Assembly (NCBI RefSeq): GCF_050729195.1
Contig: NZ_JBOHKS010000053.1
Location: 1 to 64,000, forward strand
DNA: 64,000 nt
Direction of reading: 5' to 3'
Source of the DNA: Hypericibacter sp050729195
GTDB taxonomy: Bacteria > Pseudomonadota > Alphaproteobacteria > Dongiales > Dongiaceae
Under the pieces are notes generated by a model. That model was not told the DNA's origin. It searched no databases and saw only the letters and a program-made list of their open reading frames with translations. A program made the translations under genes and the position numbers. This document shows positions 46,565 to 55,188 of this stretch, piece by piece (the first letter of the stretch is position 1; each line of letters begins with the position of its first letter).

Positions 46565-47392
46565 TCAAGGTGTGGCGCTGGCAACGGTGGTGGCCTGGAC
46601 CAGCTCCACCCGCATCAGCCCCATATTGCTTTGCGCCAGGACGCGGACCGGCAGCAGCGGGACATCCTTGACCGCCTGCCCCAGCCAGAGATCGGTCTTG
46701 TTGGGATAGAAGCTCGAGCTGATCGCGTTCGGCTGGAAGCCCGCGATCAGCTTTGCCGTCGCGGCGCAATGAAGCGCCTGTCCCTGATAGGTGGAGAACA
46801 ATGTCTTCTCTATCACGTCGGGCCCGACCGAGGTGAAATCCAGATTGTAGCGGCGCGCGCCATCGAAGATCGGCAATGACATATCGCAGCCACCCGTGCG
46901 CAGCACCGTATCGACGATCGCGACCGCGGCACTCAGCGGATCCATCGTGTTGAAGCCCAGATTCTGCTCGCGTGCCACGCGGGCCTCGACGGTCGGGGGC
47001 TCGCTGTGGATGTCGACTTCGCCGTTTGGATGATAGGCCAGCGCCATGGTCTCATGCATGCCCATGAGATCCATCTGGCTCTGGTAGGTCGACGGCCGAA
47101 CGCTCTTGCTGTTGGCGCCGCCATGGGCCTGACCCTGCCATTGGAACGCGACCATCTTCGCATAGACGGGCGAGAGGGTGATGTTGGCCGTGATGTCGTA
47201 ATCCTTGGCGGGCCTTGGGCCCGGCGCCATCTCGATCATCAGGTCGATCTGGCCGACCTGGAGCGTGCCCAGATAGCCGTAATAACTGAGCCGGACCAGC
47301 CGGCTCTCCTCGGCCTGTGCGGGCGGGACCAATCCCGAAAGGACGAGGCCGAAGGCCAGGCCGGTCAGCAGGGGCATCAGGCGGCGAATCAT
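46565..47392 (-). CDS. DUF3108 domain periplasmic protein
   Basis: 275 residues with a signal peptide (cut after about residue 27, PPAQA before EESRLVR). The mature part fits DUF3108, an uncharacterised family of envelope proteins; SYYGYLGTLQVGQIDL and SKSVRPSTYQSQMDL are seen. No lipobox cysteine follows the signal. Cotranscription with the transglutaminase-like gene suggests a shared envelope or peptide role, but this is inference. Confidence 0.8.
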   Translation of the reverse strand: MIRRLMPLLTGLAFGLVLSGLVPPAQAEESRLVRLSYYGYLGTLQVGQIDLMIEMAPGPRPAKDYDITANITLSPVYAKMVAFQWQGQAHGGANSKSVRPSTYQSQMDLMGMHETMALAYHPNGEVDIHSEPPTVEARVAREQNLGFNTMDPLSAAVAIVDTVLRTGGCDMSLPIFDGARRYNLDFTSVGPDVIEKTLFSTYQGQALHCAATAKLIAGFQPNAISSSFYPNKTDLWLGQAVKDVPLLPVRVLAQSNMGLMRVELVQATTVASATP

Positions 47393-47518
47393 CGGAAAGC
47401 CTCTCGAGCCGTTGGTCCCTTGGGATCGACCTTCCAGGGTTAAACCGCAATTACGGAAAGATCGGGGCAGATTATAACCACAGTCCGTCCGGCAAAGGGG
47501 CCCGAGGCGGGCCCAAGG

Positions 47519-47540
47519 CCTTTCGCTCGAAGGGTTTTTT
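47519..47540 (+). other. Hairpin with T6 tract, no gene upstream
   Basis: CCTTTCG-CT-CGAAGGG (47519-47534) followed by TTTTTT (47535-47540) looks like a rightward intrinsic terminator, but no rightward gene ends near here; the DUF3108 gene reads left. A TTACGG-16-TATAAC pair at 47451-47478 could start a short RNA of about 55 bases. Alternatively it only insulates the tRNA gene from upstream transcription. Confidence 0.4.
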
Positions 47541-47558
47541 GCCGGACTCCCGGTCCGG

Positions 47559-47587
47559 TTGACAGGGCACGCCGGCTTGGCTTAAAG
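47559..47587 (+). promoter_or_regulatory. Promoter of tRNA-Val
   Basis: TTGACA (47559-47564), 17-base spacer, TTAAAG (47582-47587), about 62 bp upstream of the tRNA. The perfect -35 and spacing fit a strong stable-RNA promoter. Confidence 0.65.
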
Positions 47588-47648
47588 CTGCCCGCCTTCA
47601 CGAGCCGGGGACGGCCTTGTCCCGGGTTCCATTTTCCGCATCTGGGAC

Positions 47649-47723
47649 GGGCGCGTAGCTCAGCGGGAGAGCACTGCCTTCACACGGCAGGGGTCACAGG
47701 TTCAATCCCTGTCGCGCCCACCA
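47649..47723 (+). tRNA. tRNA-Val (anticodon CAC)
   Basis: A 72-base cloverleaf (47649-47720) plus encoded CCA (47721-47723). Acceptor GGGCGCG pairs with CGCGCCC; D arm GCTC/GAGC; anticodon arm CTGCC-TTCACAC-GGCAG gives anticodon CAC (valine, GTG codons); T arm ACAGG-TTCAATC-CCTGT. Discriminator base A. It stands alone with its own promoter, and no integrase lies next to it. Confidence 0.97.
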
Positions 47724-47923
47724 TTTCCCCGTTCCGATTCTCATGATCCCTGTATCACGGGGCCATCGACCGTGGCTGCGTCGTCGATACTGACATCCAT
47801 ATTTAATTTGCCCTTTCGGGTCGTCGCGACGTCGCATGGCCCCTTCCAATGACAAGCGTCGGATCCAAGCGCTGAGGGATTCTGAACGATAACGTCGCCG
47901 ACCTGTCCCCAACGGAGGCCAAC

Positions 47924-48499
47924 ATGCGCCTGAAGCTCCTTTCCCCTTCTGCCCTCAGCGCCGAACAGCGTCCGCTCTATGACGATATGCGCAAGGGCAT
48001 CGAAACCAATTTCAAAGGATTCACGGCCATCGGCGATGGCGGCGAGCTGATCGGGCCCTGGAATCCCTGGCTGCATTTTCCGAAGTTCGGAAAGCCGGTC
48101 TGGGAGCTGGTCAAGGCGCTCTCGACCTCGCCGTCATTGCCGCGGCCCGTGCGCGAGGTCGCGATCCTCGTCACTGGTGCCAAATTCAAATCGGCCTATG
48201 AGATCTATGCCCATGTGCTGGTGGCCGAGCTGCGCGGCATCGCGGACGAGAAGATCGCGACCATCATCGCCGGACAGCGACCGGTCGATCTGACGCGCGA
48301 GGAAACCGTGGCCTATGACATGGCCTCGGCCTTGGTCTCCGGCGGCGTGCTGCCGCAGCTCACCTATCAGCAGGCCGTGGCGCTCTTCGGCGAGGGCGGG
48401 ACGGCGGAGCTGATCAGCCTCGTCGGGCTCTATTGCATGGTCTCGGTCACGTTGAACGGTTATGGCGTGCCGGTGCCCGAGCCTGCCGGGTCCAAATGA
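47924..48499 (+). CDS. Carboxymuconolactone decarboxylase family protein
   Basis: 191 residues. AhpD/CMD-like fold: PLYDDMRKGIE, LSTSPSLPRPVREVAILVTG and SAYEIYAHVLVAE near residue 88. The CxxC redox pair of AhpD-type members is absent; the site has Y-E-x-Y-x-H as in PcaC-like members, so it is more likely a decarboxylase or isomerase-type enzyme than a peroxidase. It stands alone; its end overlaps the convergent ABC permease gene by 40 bp, so the two ends share sequence. GGAGG lies 6 bases upstream of the ATG. Confidence 0.82.
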   Translation: MRLKLLSPSALSAEQRPLYDDMRKGIETNFKGFTAIGDGGELIGPWNPWLHFPKFGKPVWELVKALSTSPSLPRPVREVAILVTGAKFKSAYEIYAHVLVAELRGIADEKIATIIAGQRPVDLTREETVAYDMASALVSGGVLPQLTYQQAVALFGEGGTAELISLVGLYCMVSVTLNGYGVPVPEPAGSK

Positions 48500-49509
48500 T
48501 CGCCGCTTCCGGTTCCCTTGTTGGCGATCCGCGCCCGCATCACGGTCAGCCGGCGCCGGAGATCGGGCGCCTCGACAATGACGACCAGGAGCAGCAGGCC
48601 GCCGCGGACAAGATTGATCACATAGGCCGGGGTGGCAAGGATCGCGAACAGCGTCTCGAGGAAGCTGAGCGCCAGGACCCCCATCAAAATGCCGGCAGCA
48701 CTTCCACGGCCGCCTGAGAGCGAGGTGCCACCGAGCAGCACGGCCGTGACGGCAAAAATGAAGGGGGCCGAGCCCAGGTCGGGCTTCGCCGCCGTGGTGC
48801 TGTAGGCGAACAGAGCCCCGCCGAGTGCCGAGAAGGCGCTCGAGCAGGTGAAGACGCCGATCAGGATGCGATCCGTCGGGACACCGGCGGCGCGGCTCGC
48901 TCTACGATCGCCGCCCAGCGCCCGGACGTCGCGGCCGAGACGGGTCCATCGCATCGCCGCCCAGACGATCCCGAAAACGGCGATGACCACGAGCGAACGC
49001 GGCGAAAAGATCGTCGCGATATCGGCGTCGAGCCAGGTGCCGACATCGTAATTGCCATAGGGCAGCGTCTTCTCGTCGGTGACGATGTGACAAAGACCGA
49101 GCAGGCTGATATAGCCGCCCAGCGTCAGCGGCACCGAGCTGATGCCGGATTTCGCGACGATCGCGCCCTGAAAGAAACCGAACAGGATACCGGCAAGCAC
49201 CGCCACGCCGACGCCGAGCAAAGGCGCCGTCTCGCCGAACTTGACGGCCAGGATTCCGCCCAGCGCATACATCCCCAGCGTGGAGAGGTCGAACTCGCCG
49301 ATGATGATGGTCAGCCCGACCGCCAGCGCCAGCAGGCCCAGCGTCGCCAGGTTCTGGAACGAATTGTAGACGCCGAACACCGTCATGCTGGCGTCGGAAT
49401 AGAGCGGCAACGCCAGCATGCCGGCAATGACGACCGCGAGGATCGCCGACGGCAGGAAGGTCCGGAGAATCCGCTGCCGGTGGCTGGCGGCGCGCCAGGG
49501 GTTGCTCAT
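48460..49509 (-). CDS. Ribose-type ABC transporter permease (second of pair)
   Basis: 349 residues with 8-10 membrane segments and the RbsC-family pattern: FQNLATLGLLALAVGLTIIIG near residue 51, GGDRRASRAAGVPTDRI near 196 and AVLLGGTSLSGGRGSAAG near 245. The ATG overlaps the stop of the upstream permease by four bases. The C-terminal 13 residues overlap the convergent CMD gene. It forms a heterodimer with the upstream permease; the substrate in this operon is probably a cyclic amide rather than sugar (see hyuA/hyuB). Confidence 0.88.
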   Translation of the reverse strand: MSNPWRAASHRQRILRTFLPSAILAVVIAGMLALPLYSDASMTVFGVYNSFQNLATLGLLALAVGLTIIIGEFDLSTLGMYALGGILAVKFGETAPLLGVGVAVLAGILFGFFQGAIVAKSGISSVPLTLGGYISLLGLCHIVTDEKTLPYGNYDVGTWLDADIATIFSPRSLVVIAVFGIVWAAMRWTRLGRDVRALGGDRRASRAAGVPTDRILIGVFTCSSAFSALGGALFAYSTTAAKPDLGSAPFIFAVTAVLLGGTSLSGGRGSAAGILMGVLALSFLETLFAILATPAYVINLVRGGLLLLVVIVEAPDLRRRLTVMRARIANKGTGSGDHLDPAGSGTGTP

Positions 49510-50486
49510 CGCCGACGCTCCTTGGATCGCAGATGGATCGCCAGGACGAAGACCATCATCACGATCCCCTTGAGGAGGATCTGCGTGCCGGTGCTGTAGC
49601 CCCGCAGCAGCACGAGATCGGTCGCGAAGGCGATGACGATGACGCCGCCCAGCGTACGCCAGGCGGCACCGCGTCCGCCGGCGATCGCGGCCCCGCCGAT
49701 GAGCGTCGCCGCGATGGCGTCGTAATTGAGCGTGCCGCGATTGAGGAGCAGCGAGGCGCCGTGATTGAAGGCGGCGAGCAGGATTCCGGTACAGGCCGCA
49801 GCGACGCCGGCGATGCAGAAGACGCTGGCCCCGATCTTGCCCATCGGCAGGGCAGCCGCGCGGGCCGCCGCCCGGCTCTCGCCCAGCATGTAGATTTCGC
49901 GGCCGAGGCGCGTATAGCGCAGAATGAGCTCGACCAGGATCACGAGCACCAGCAACGCGTAGAACCCCAGCGGCAGCCCAAGCGGCGTGATGTTGAGGAA
50001 GGTATAGCTGTCGGAGGGCGGCGAGATCGTCGTCCCGCCCGAGATCGCCACGCTGAGGCCCTCCTGGATCGAGCCTGCGGCGATGGTCACGATGATCGGG
50101 TTCGCGTCCCAGGCCCCGATCGCCAATCCCTGGAACAGGCCGAGAAGCGCGCCCAGGGCGATCGTCGACAGGATGGCGGGGACGACTCCGAATTGGAGGG
50201 CGAAGACGAAGAACATGGCCGTCACGGTGGCCGTCGTCGCCAGCGACATCGAGACGAAGGCACCGCTGATCATGATCAACGTCATGCCGACGGCGACGAG
50301 CCCGACGAAGGTCGTGGAGGCCAGCACCGCCTGGAAATTCGCGATGGTGAAGAATCCCGGCGTCGCCGCCGCGCCGACGACGATGAGCAGCAGCGCCAGG
50401 ATGCCCGAGAGCTGCAAGAGCTTCAGCGTCCAGCGCCGCCCCTTGGTGCCTTCGGATGGCTTGGATCTGATGGCCGCTTCGGTCAT
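49506..50486 (-). CDS. Ribose-type ABC transporter permease (first of pair)
   Basis: 326 residues, RbsC family. N-terminal cytoplasmic basic stretch, then FTIANFQAVLASTTFVGLVA, TLIMISGAFVSMSLATTAT, GESRAAARAAALPMGKI and ATLIGGAAIAGGRGAAW. It lies 3 bp after the ATPase stop. Together with the next permease it makes the membrane channel. Confidence 0.88.
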   Translation of the reverse strand: MTEAAIRSKPSEGTKGRRWTLKLLQLSGILALLLIVVGAAATPGFFTIANFQAVLASTTFVGLVAVGMTLIMISGAFVSMSLATTATVTAMFFVFALQFGVVPAILSTIALGALLGLFQGLAIGAWDANPIIVTIAAGSIQEGLSVAISGGTTISPPSDSYTFLNITPLGLPLGFYALLVLVILVELILRYTRLGREIYMLGESRAAARAAALPMGKIGASVFCIAGVAAACTGILLAAFNHGASLLLNRGTLNYDAIAATLIGGAAIAGGRGAAWRTLGGVIVIAFATDLVLLRGYSTGTQILLKGIVMMVFVLAIHLRSKERRR

Positions 50487-50489
50487 CGC

Positions 50490-52028
50490 CTAGGCGGCCC
50501 CTTCGAGCGCCGAATGGGTCATGTCGGCCAGCACCGATGCGGCATCGACCTCGGTCCGCGGGCGCTCGCTGACGACCACACCGCCGCGCATGGCGATGAC
50601 GATGTCGGCCAGATGCAGGATCTCGTCGAGCTCGGTCGAGGCGAACACCACCACGGCGCCCTCGTTGGCGACGCCGCGAATGAGGGCATGGATCTCCGCC
50701 CGCCCCCGCACATCGACGCCGCGGGTCGGCTCGTCCAGCAACAGGACCTTCGTGTCGGATCGCTGCAGGCAGCGCCCCAGCAGCACCTTCTGCTGATTGC
50801 CGCCGCTCAGTCGCAAGACCGCCTCGGGCAGGCGGTCCGGCTTGATGCCGACCGCCTTGCAAAGGGCGACCGCGATGTTCCGCAGCGCCCCCAGGCGCAA
50901 CACGCCCCCGACGCTGAAGGCGCTCAGCCGCGTCGCGGTCAAATTCGCCTGTATGGATTGGCCGAGAAACAGCCCCTCGCCCTTGCGGTCGCCCGACACA
51001 TAGGCGATCCCCGCGTCGCTGGCCGCCCGGGGCGAGCCCAGCGGTATCGGGCGCCCTTCGAGCTGCACGAGGCCGCGTGCGTCGGGCGAAAGTCCCGAGA
51101 TCGCCCGCACCACATCGCTGGTTCCGGAGCCGACCTGCCCGGCCAACCCATAAATCCTCCCGCGCTCGGCTGCCAGATTGACGCCGCGGGTCCGGGCACC
51201 CGCCGACAGATTCTGCACCTTGAGCGCGATCTCGGTCCGGCGATCCCGGTCGATACGGGGCGCCGGCGTCTCGGGGACGTCGCCCAGCATCATGGTCACC
51301 AGATCCTTGCCGCTGATGGCATTGGTCGCCACCGTGTCGACGCGCTGGCCGTCGCGCATCACCGTGACCCGGTCGCAGAGCTCCATGACCTCGTCCAGGC
51401 GATGCGACACATAGATCACGCCGCAGCCGGCCGCGGTGACCTTCCGGATGGCCGCGAACACATGCTCGATATCGACGCTGCTGAGCGTGGCGGTGGGTTC
51501 ATCGAGGATGAACAGCCTGGCTTCGCGACCCAGCGCGCGGGCGATCTCGACGAGCTGGCGCTGACCGATCGACAGGTCCTCGACATAGGCATCGGGATCG
51601 AGACTGCCCAGCCCGACCGCATCGAGCAAAAGGCGCGCGCGGGCCTTGCTGTCGCGATGGCTGCGGAAGAATGGTTCGGCCACGTTCCCGAGAAACAGGT
51701 TGTCGAGAACGGGCAAGGTCGGGACGACGCTCAGCTCCTGATCGACCAGGGCGACACCCCGGGTCTGGGCATCGCGGGCGGACGCGAGTTTTGCCTCGCG
51801 TCCGCCCAGCATGATGCGGCCCTCATCCGGCTGGAGCAAGCCGGCCAGCATCTTGACCACCGTGCTCTTGCCGGCGCCGTTATGGCCGCAAAGGCCATGC
51901 ACCTCGCCGGCACGCACCTCGAAGGAGACGTTGTCCACGGCGCGGATCGCACCGAAACTCCGCGACACACCGTCGATCGTCAGCAGCACCGGCTCCTTGT
52001 CGGCGATGACGGCGTTCTCCTTCGTCAA
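50490..52028 (-). CDS. Ribose-type ABC transporter ATP-binding protein (RbsA-like, two ABC domains)
   Basis: 512 residues, two fused ABC domains. Domain 1: GHNGAGKST near residue 49, LSIGQRQLVEIARAL and LFILDEPTATLS. Domain 2: LAGQVGSGTSD in place of Walker A, as in RbsA, then LSGGNQQKVLLGRCL and VLLLDEPTRGVD. This layout is that of sugar-type CUT2 importers. It starts 3 bp after the binding-protein stop. Confidence 0.92.
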   Translation of the reverse strand: MTKENAVIADKEPVLLTIDGVSRSFGAIRAVDNVSFEVRAGEVHGLCGHNGAGKSTVVKMLAGLLQPDEGRIMLGGREAKLASARDAQTRGVALVDQELSVVPTLPVLDNLFLGNVAEPFFRSHRDSKARARLLLDAVGLGSLDPDAYVEDLSIGQRQLVEIARALGREARLFILDEPTATLSSVDIEHVFAAIRKVTAAGCGVIYVSHRLDEVMELCDRVTVMRDGQRVDTVATNAISGKDLVTMMLGDVPETPAPRIDRDRRTEIALKVQNLSAGARTRGVNLAAERGRIYGLAGQVGSGTSDVVRAISGLSPDARGLVQLEGRPIPLGSPRAASDAGIAYVSGDRKGEGLFLGQSIQANLTATRLSAFSVGGVLRLGALRNIAVALCKAVGIKPDRLPEAVLRLSGGNQQKVLLGRCLQRSDTKVLLLDEPTRGVDVRGRAEIHALIRGVANEGAVVVFASTELDEILHLADIVIAMRGGVVVSERPRTEVDAASVLADMTHSALEGAA

Positions 52029-52031
52029 GGG

Positions 52032-53039
52032 TCAGGACTTCGAGCAGAGTTCGGCGTACTTATCCAAGGTCGGCGCATGGACGCGAAATTCCGGCACGAT
52101 CACCGTCTTCGGCACCGTTTCGCCCTTCAGGAAGGCAATCGCCGTCTCGGCCGTGACATTGCCCTGGGTCCAGGCGTCCTCGGTCGCCGTGCCATACATG
52201 TCGCCCGCCTTGATCGCCTGGATGCCTTCCGCCGTGCAGTTCGTGCCCGTCACGATCAGCCCGTCATTCTTCACACCGACCTTCATGCCGGCCTGCTTGG
52301 CGGCTTCGATGATCGGGATCGCCATATAGTCGGCATCGGCCCGGACCGCGTCGACGCCGCCTTGCGAATTGTACTTCGCGAAGAGCTGCTGGGCGATCTT
52401 GCCGCTCTGGACCGGATCCCAGTTCGAATCCTGGACGTCGATGATCTTATATTCCGGCGCCGTCGCCATGACCTCTTCGAAACCCTTCTGGCGGTCCTGC
52501 ACCATGGTCGAGCCGGCGGTGCCGGTGATGACGATGACATTGGCGGATTTGAGGCCCCGTTCCCGGAGCCCGTCGATGATGTTCTGCGCGGCGAAGCGGC
52601 CGAGCGCGGCATTGTCCGCGATCACCTGCACGGCGATGTCGTCGAGGATCGAGGGATCGGCGGGGCTGTCCATATAGAGGACCGGGACGCCCGCCGCTCT
52701 CGCCTTCTTCACCGACGCGATCAGCGTCTTGTCGTCGGCGGGCTCGACCATGAGCAAGTCCGGCTTCTGCGAAATGGCCTGGTTCATCTGCTGAACCTCC
52801 TGGACCGGATCGAGATCGCTTTCCAGGACGCTGACCTTGACGCCGGCGGCTTCCAGACCGGCGACGATCCGCTCATTGAAGACTTTGCACCAGGGGTTGG
52901 CCGGGCCGCAGGTAACCAGGATGACTTTCTTGGTCGACAGGTCCGCGGCCTGGGCGATCCCGCAGAAAGCCGGGGCCGCCAGGAAGAGAGCCAATCCGTA
53001 GCGAAGGAAACTGGATCTGATATGCGCCCTTGTAAGCAT
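52032..53039 (-). CDS. Ribose-type ABC transporter substrate-binding protein
   Basis: 335 residues with a signal peptide (about 31 residues, FCGIAQA before ADLSTKK). The mature chain has the periplasmic-binding-protein type 1 fold: LVTCGPANPWCKVFNERIVAG, KPDLLMVEPADDK, VPVLYMDSPADP and IIDGLRERG. Sugar-binding members are closest in architecture, but its operon with hyuA/hyuB argues for a non-sugar ligand. It starts 82 bp after the hyuA stop on the same strand. Confidence 0.87.
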   Translation of the reverse strand: MLTRAHIRSSFLRYGLALFLAAPAFCGIAQAADLSTKKVILVTCGPANPWCKVFNERIVAGLEAAGVKVSVLESDLDPVQEVQQMNQAISQKPDLLMVEPADDKTLIASVKKARAAGVPVLYMDSPADPSILDDIAVQVIADNAALGRFAAQNIIDGLRERGLKSANVIVITGTAGSTMVQDRQKGFEEVMATAPEYKIIDVQDSNWDPVQSGKIAQQLFAKYNSQGGVDAVRADADYMAIPIIEAAKQAGMKVGVKNDGLIVTGTNCTAEGIQAIKAGDMYGTATEDAWTQGNVTAETAIAFLKGETVPKTVIVPEFRVHAPTLDKYAELCSKS

Positions 53040-53120
53040 CTCGATGTCCCTTAGAAGAGTTTAGCGCCGAGCAGGGCGCCTGCTGTCATTCACGCACTGG
53101 CGAGCCAATGGTGTCGTCGA

Positions 53121-55184
53121 TCATTCGATGGCGATCCGGTAATTGCCGGCATCGTCGGTGGTGGCGACCATGCCCGGCAGCAGCAGGATCGTCGTCGTGC
53201 TCTCCTCGATGACTGCCGGGCCAACGATTTTGCCGCCGGCGACGCAGGCCGTCCCGTCGAAGACCGGAACCGGCTTCATGCCGCCCTGGCGATGGATGTA
53301 GACGGGCCGATGGGCCTTCGGTGCCAGCGTGGCAGCTGCGGCGCGAGCGCCATTACCGGGATCGCCCGCGATGCGGCGCCCCTCGCCGACGGCCGTCACC
53401 TTCCAGGTGACGAACTCGACGATGTTGGTCTCGTCCTTGATGCTGTAGATGCGCTCATGCATCCGGTTGAAGGCGGCCACCAGCGCTTCCAGATTGCCGG
53501 CCTTGAGCCGGCCGGCGGCAGGATCGAACGGAACCTCGATTTCCCATGATTGATATTCATAGCGCCCCATGAAGGCGTATTCGAAGGAGCGCTGCTCCGG
53601 CGGCACCTGCGCGCGATCCAGGAACGCATCGCAGCGCCCGCGCAATTCGCCCAGCAGCCGGTTCACGTCGTCCAGGCCGAAGGCCCGGCTGTCGGTATGG
53701 AGGCTGCCGACAGCCTCCCAGCGGATGTCCGAGACGAGACCGCCGAACGCGCTGAGCCCCGCCGACAGCTTGGGGATCATGAAGCGCTTGAGGCCCAGCA
53801 CGTCGGCCATCTCGGCGATATGGCAGGCCGTGGCACCGCCGCCCGAGACGAGATAGCTGTCCCGGGGATTGATGCCTTCATTGACGGTGATGTCTTCGAT
53901 CGCCGCGATCATGTTGTGATTGCAGGTGGTGTAGATCGCATAGGCGGCCTCGACGAGACCGATGCTGAGCTGGCTCGCGATCTTCCCCACGGCCTGCTCG
54001 GCGAGGTTCCGATGCAGCTTGATCCGCCCGCCGAGGAAGAAATCAGGGTCGATGATGCCGAGGACGACATTGGCGTCGGTGACCGTGGCCTCGGTTCCGC
54101 CCGCGCCGTAACAGGCTGGGCCCGGCTTGGCACCCGCGCTCCGCGGGCCCACCCGCAGCAGCCCACCGAGATCGACCCAGGCGATGCTGCCGCCGCCGGC
54201 CCCGACCGAGCGCACATCGACCTTGGGCAATCCCAGCATGTCATGCGGATAGATCATGGCTTCCGGCGTGACCACGATCTGGCCGGCGCGGATCGCGGAC
54301 ACGTCGAAGGTAGTACCGCCCATATCGACGACGATCACATCGGCCTCGGTCGTCAGATGGCGCGCCGCGACCGGCGCCAAGGTGGGGCCCGACATCACGC
54401 TGTAGATCGGCTTCTCGACGATCTCCTCCGGCGGCATCATGCCGCCGACGCAATTGGCGATGAGCAGCCGGTTGCGATAGCCCGCAGCGCGCAATGCCGT
54501 CTCGAGCCCGCCGATATAGGCGCCCACCACGGGACGCAACGAAGCGTCGATGACAGTCGAGATGGTGCGCCGATATTCGCGCGGGATCGGATTGACCTCG
54601 TGGCTGAGGCTGACCGGAACTTCGGGCCAGAGCTCACGGATGATCTCGAGCACCCGCAATTCGTGGTGCGGATTGGCAATCGACCAGAGCAGGCTGACCG
54701 CGATCGCTTCGACCCCGGCGCGGCGGAAATAGGCCACCGCATTGCGGACATCGTTCTCGACCAGCGGCGAGACCTCGGCGCCGAGGGCATCGATCCGACC
54801 CCCCACCCCGATCGTGCGGTTGCGCGGCACGTAAGGATCCGGGAAGTCCAGCTTCCAGTTCCAGGGGCGTTTGCGCGGCGCCTCGCGCAAGGTCAGAACG
54901 TCCGGATGGCCTTCGGTCGCGATCAACCCGACAGGGGCGGTGTTGCGGACAACCAGCGCGTTGGTCGAGACGGTCGTGCCATGCACGATCGAGTCCACCT
55001 CGCGCAGGAAGCCCGGCAGGTCCTTACCGTAATGTTCGGCCGCGATACCCAGCACATTCATGAAGCCGCGCTCGAACTCGCCGGGCGTCGAAGGGCATTT
55101 CAGGATGCAGGGATCCCGGCCGGATTCGACGACGACGCAATCGGTGAAGGTGCCGCCGATATCGATTCCCATACTGTAGGTCAT
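53121..55184 (-). CDS. hyuA: Hydantoinase/oxoprolinase subunit A
   Basis: 687 residues. ATP-dependent amidohydrolase large subunit: N-terminal ASKHA-type nucleotide fold MGIDIGGTFTDCVVVE, HGTTVSTNALVVRNTAPVG near 68, DMGGTTFDVSAI near 288, and the C-terminal ESTTTILLLPG. HyuA with HyuB hydrolyses 5-membered cyclic amides (5-oxoproline, hydantoins, N-methylhydantoin or acetophenone carboxylase-type substrates). It starts 4 bp after the hyuB stop. Confidence 0.93.
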   Translation of the reverse strand: MTYSMGIDIGGTFTDCVVVESGRDPCILKCPSTPGEFERGFMNVLGIAAEHYGKDLPGFLREVDSIVHGTTVSTNALVVRNTAPVGLIATEGHPDVLTLREAPRKRPWNWKLDFPDPYVPRNRTIGVGGRIDALGAEVSPLVENDVRNAVAYFRRAGVEAIAVSLLWSIANPHHELRVLEIIRELWPEVPVSLSHEVNPIPREYRRTISTVIDASLRPVVGAYIGGLETALRAAGYRNRLLIANCVGGMMPPEEIVEKPIYSVMSGPTLAPVAARHLTTEADVIVVDMGGTTFDVSAIRAGQIVVTPEAMIYPHDMLGLPKVDVRSVGAGGGSIAWVDLGGLLRVGPRSAGAKPGPACYGAGGTEATVTDANVVLGIIDPDFFLGGRIKLHRNLAEQAVGKIASQLSIGLVEAAYAIYTTCNHNMIAAIEDITVNEGINPRDSYLVSGGGATACHIAEMADVLGLKRFMIPKLSAGLSAFGGLVSDIRWEAVGSLHTDSRAFGLDDVNRLLGELRGRCDAFLDRAQVPPEQRSFEYAFMGRYEYQSWEIEVPFDPAAGRLKAGNLEALVAAFNRMHERIYSIKDETNIVEFVTWKVTAVGEGRRIAGDPGNGARAAAATLAPKAHRPVYIHRQGGMKPVPVFDGTACVAGGKIVGPAVIEESTTTILLLPGMVATTDDAGNYRIAIE

Positions 55185-55188
55185 CGTC

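Noticed and set aside
47649..48499. tRNA-Val as an integration site for a genomic island
   Set aside because: No integrase gene, no repeat of the tRNA 3' end within the window, and the downstream genes look chromosomal.
49510..50862. A leftward frame continuous with the second ribose-type permease, apparently 800 residues
   Set aside because: It reads the first permease and ATPase genes in a wrong frame; the true start is the ATGA overlap at 49509.
49533..53054. A rightward 1173-residue open frame opposite the ABC transporter genes
   Set aside because: Antisense shadow of GC-rich codon use; composition rich in Asp, His, Arg and Gln with no domain, while the leftward frames encode clear transporter genes.
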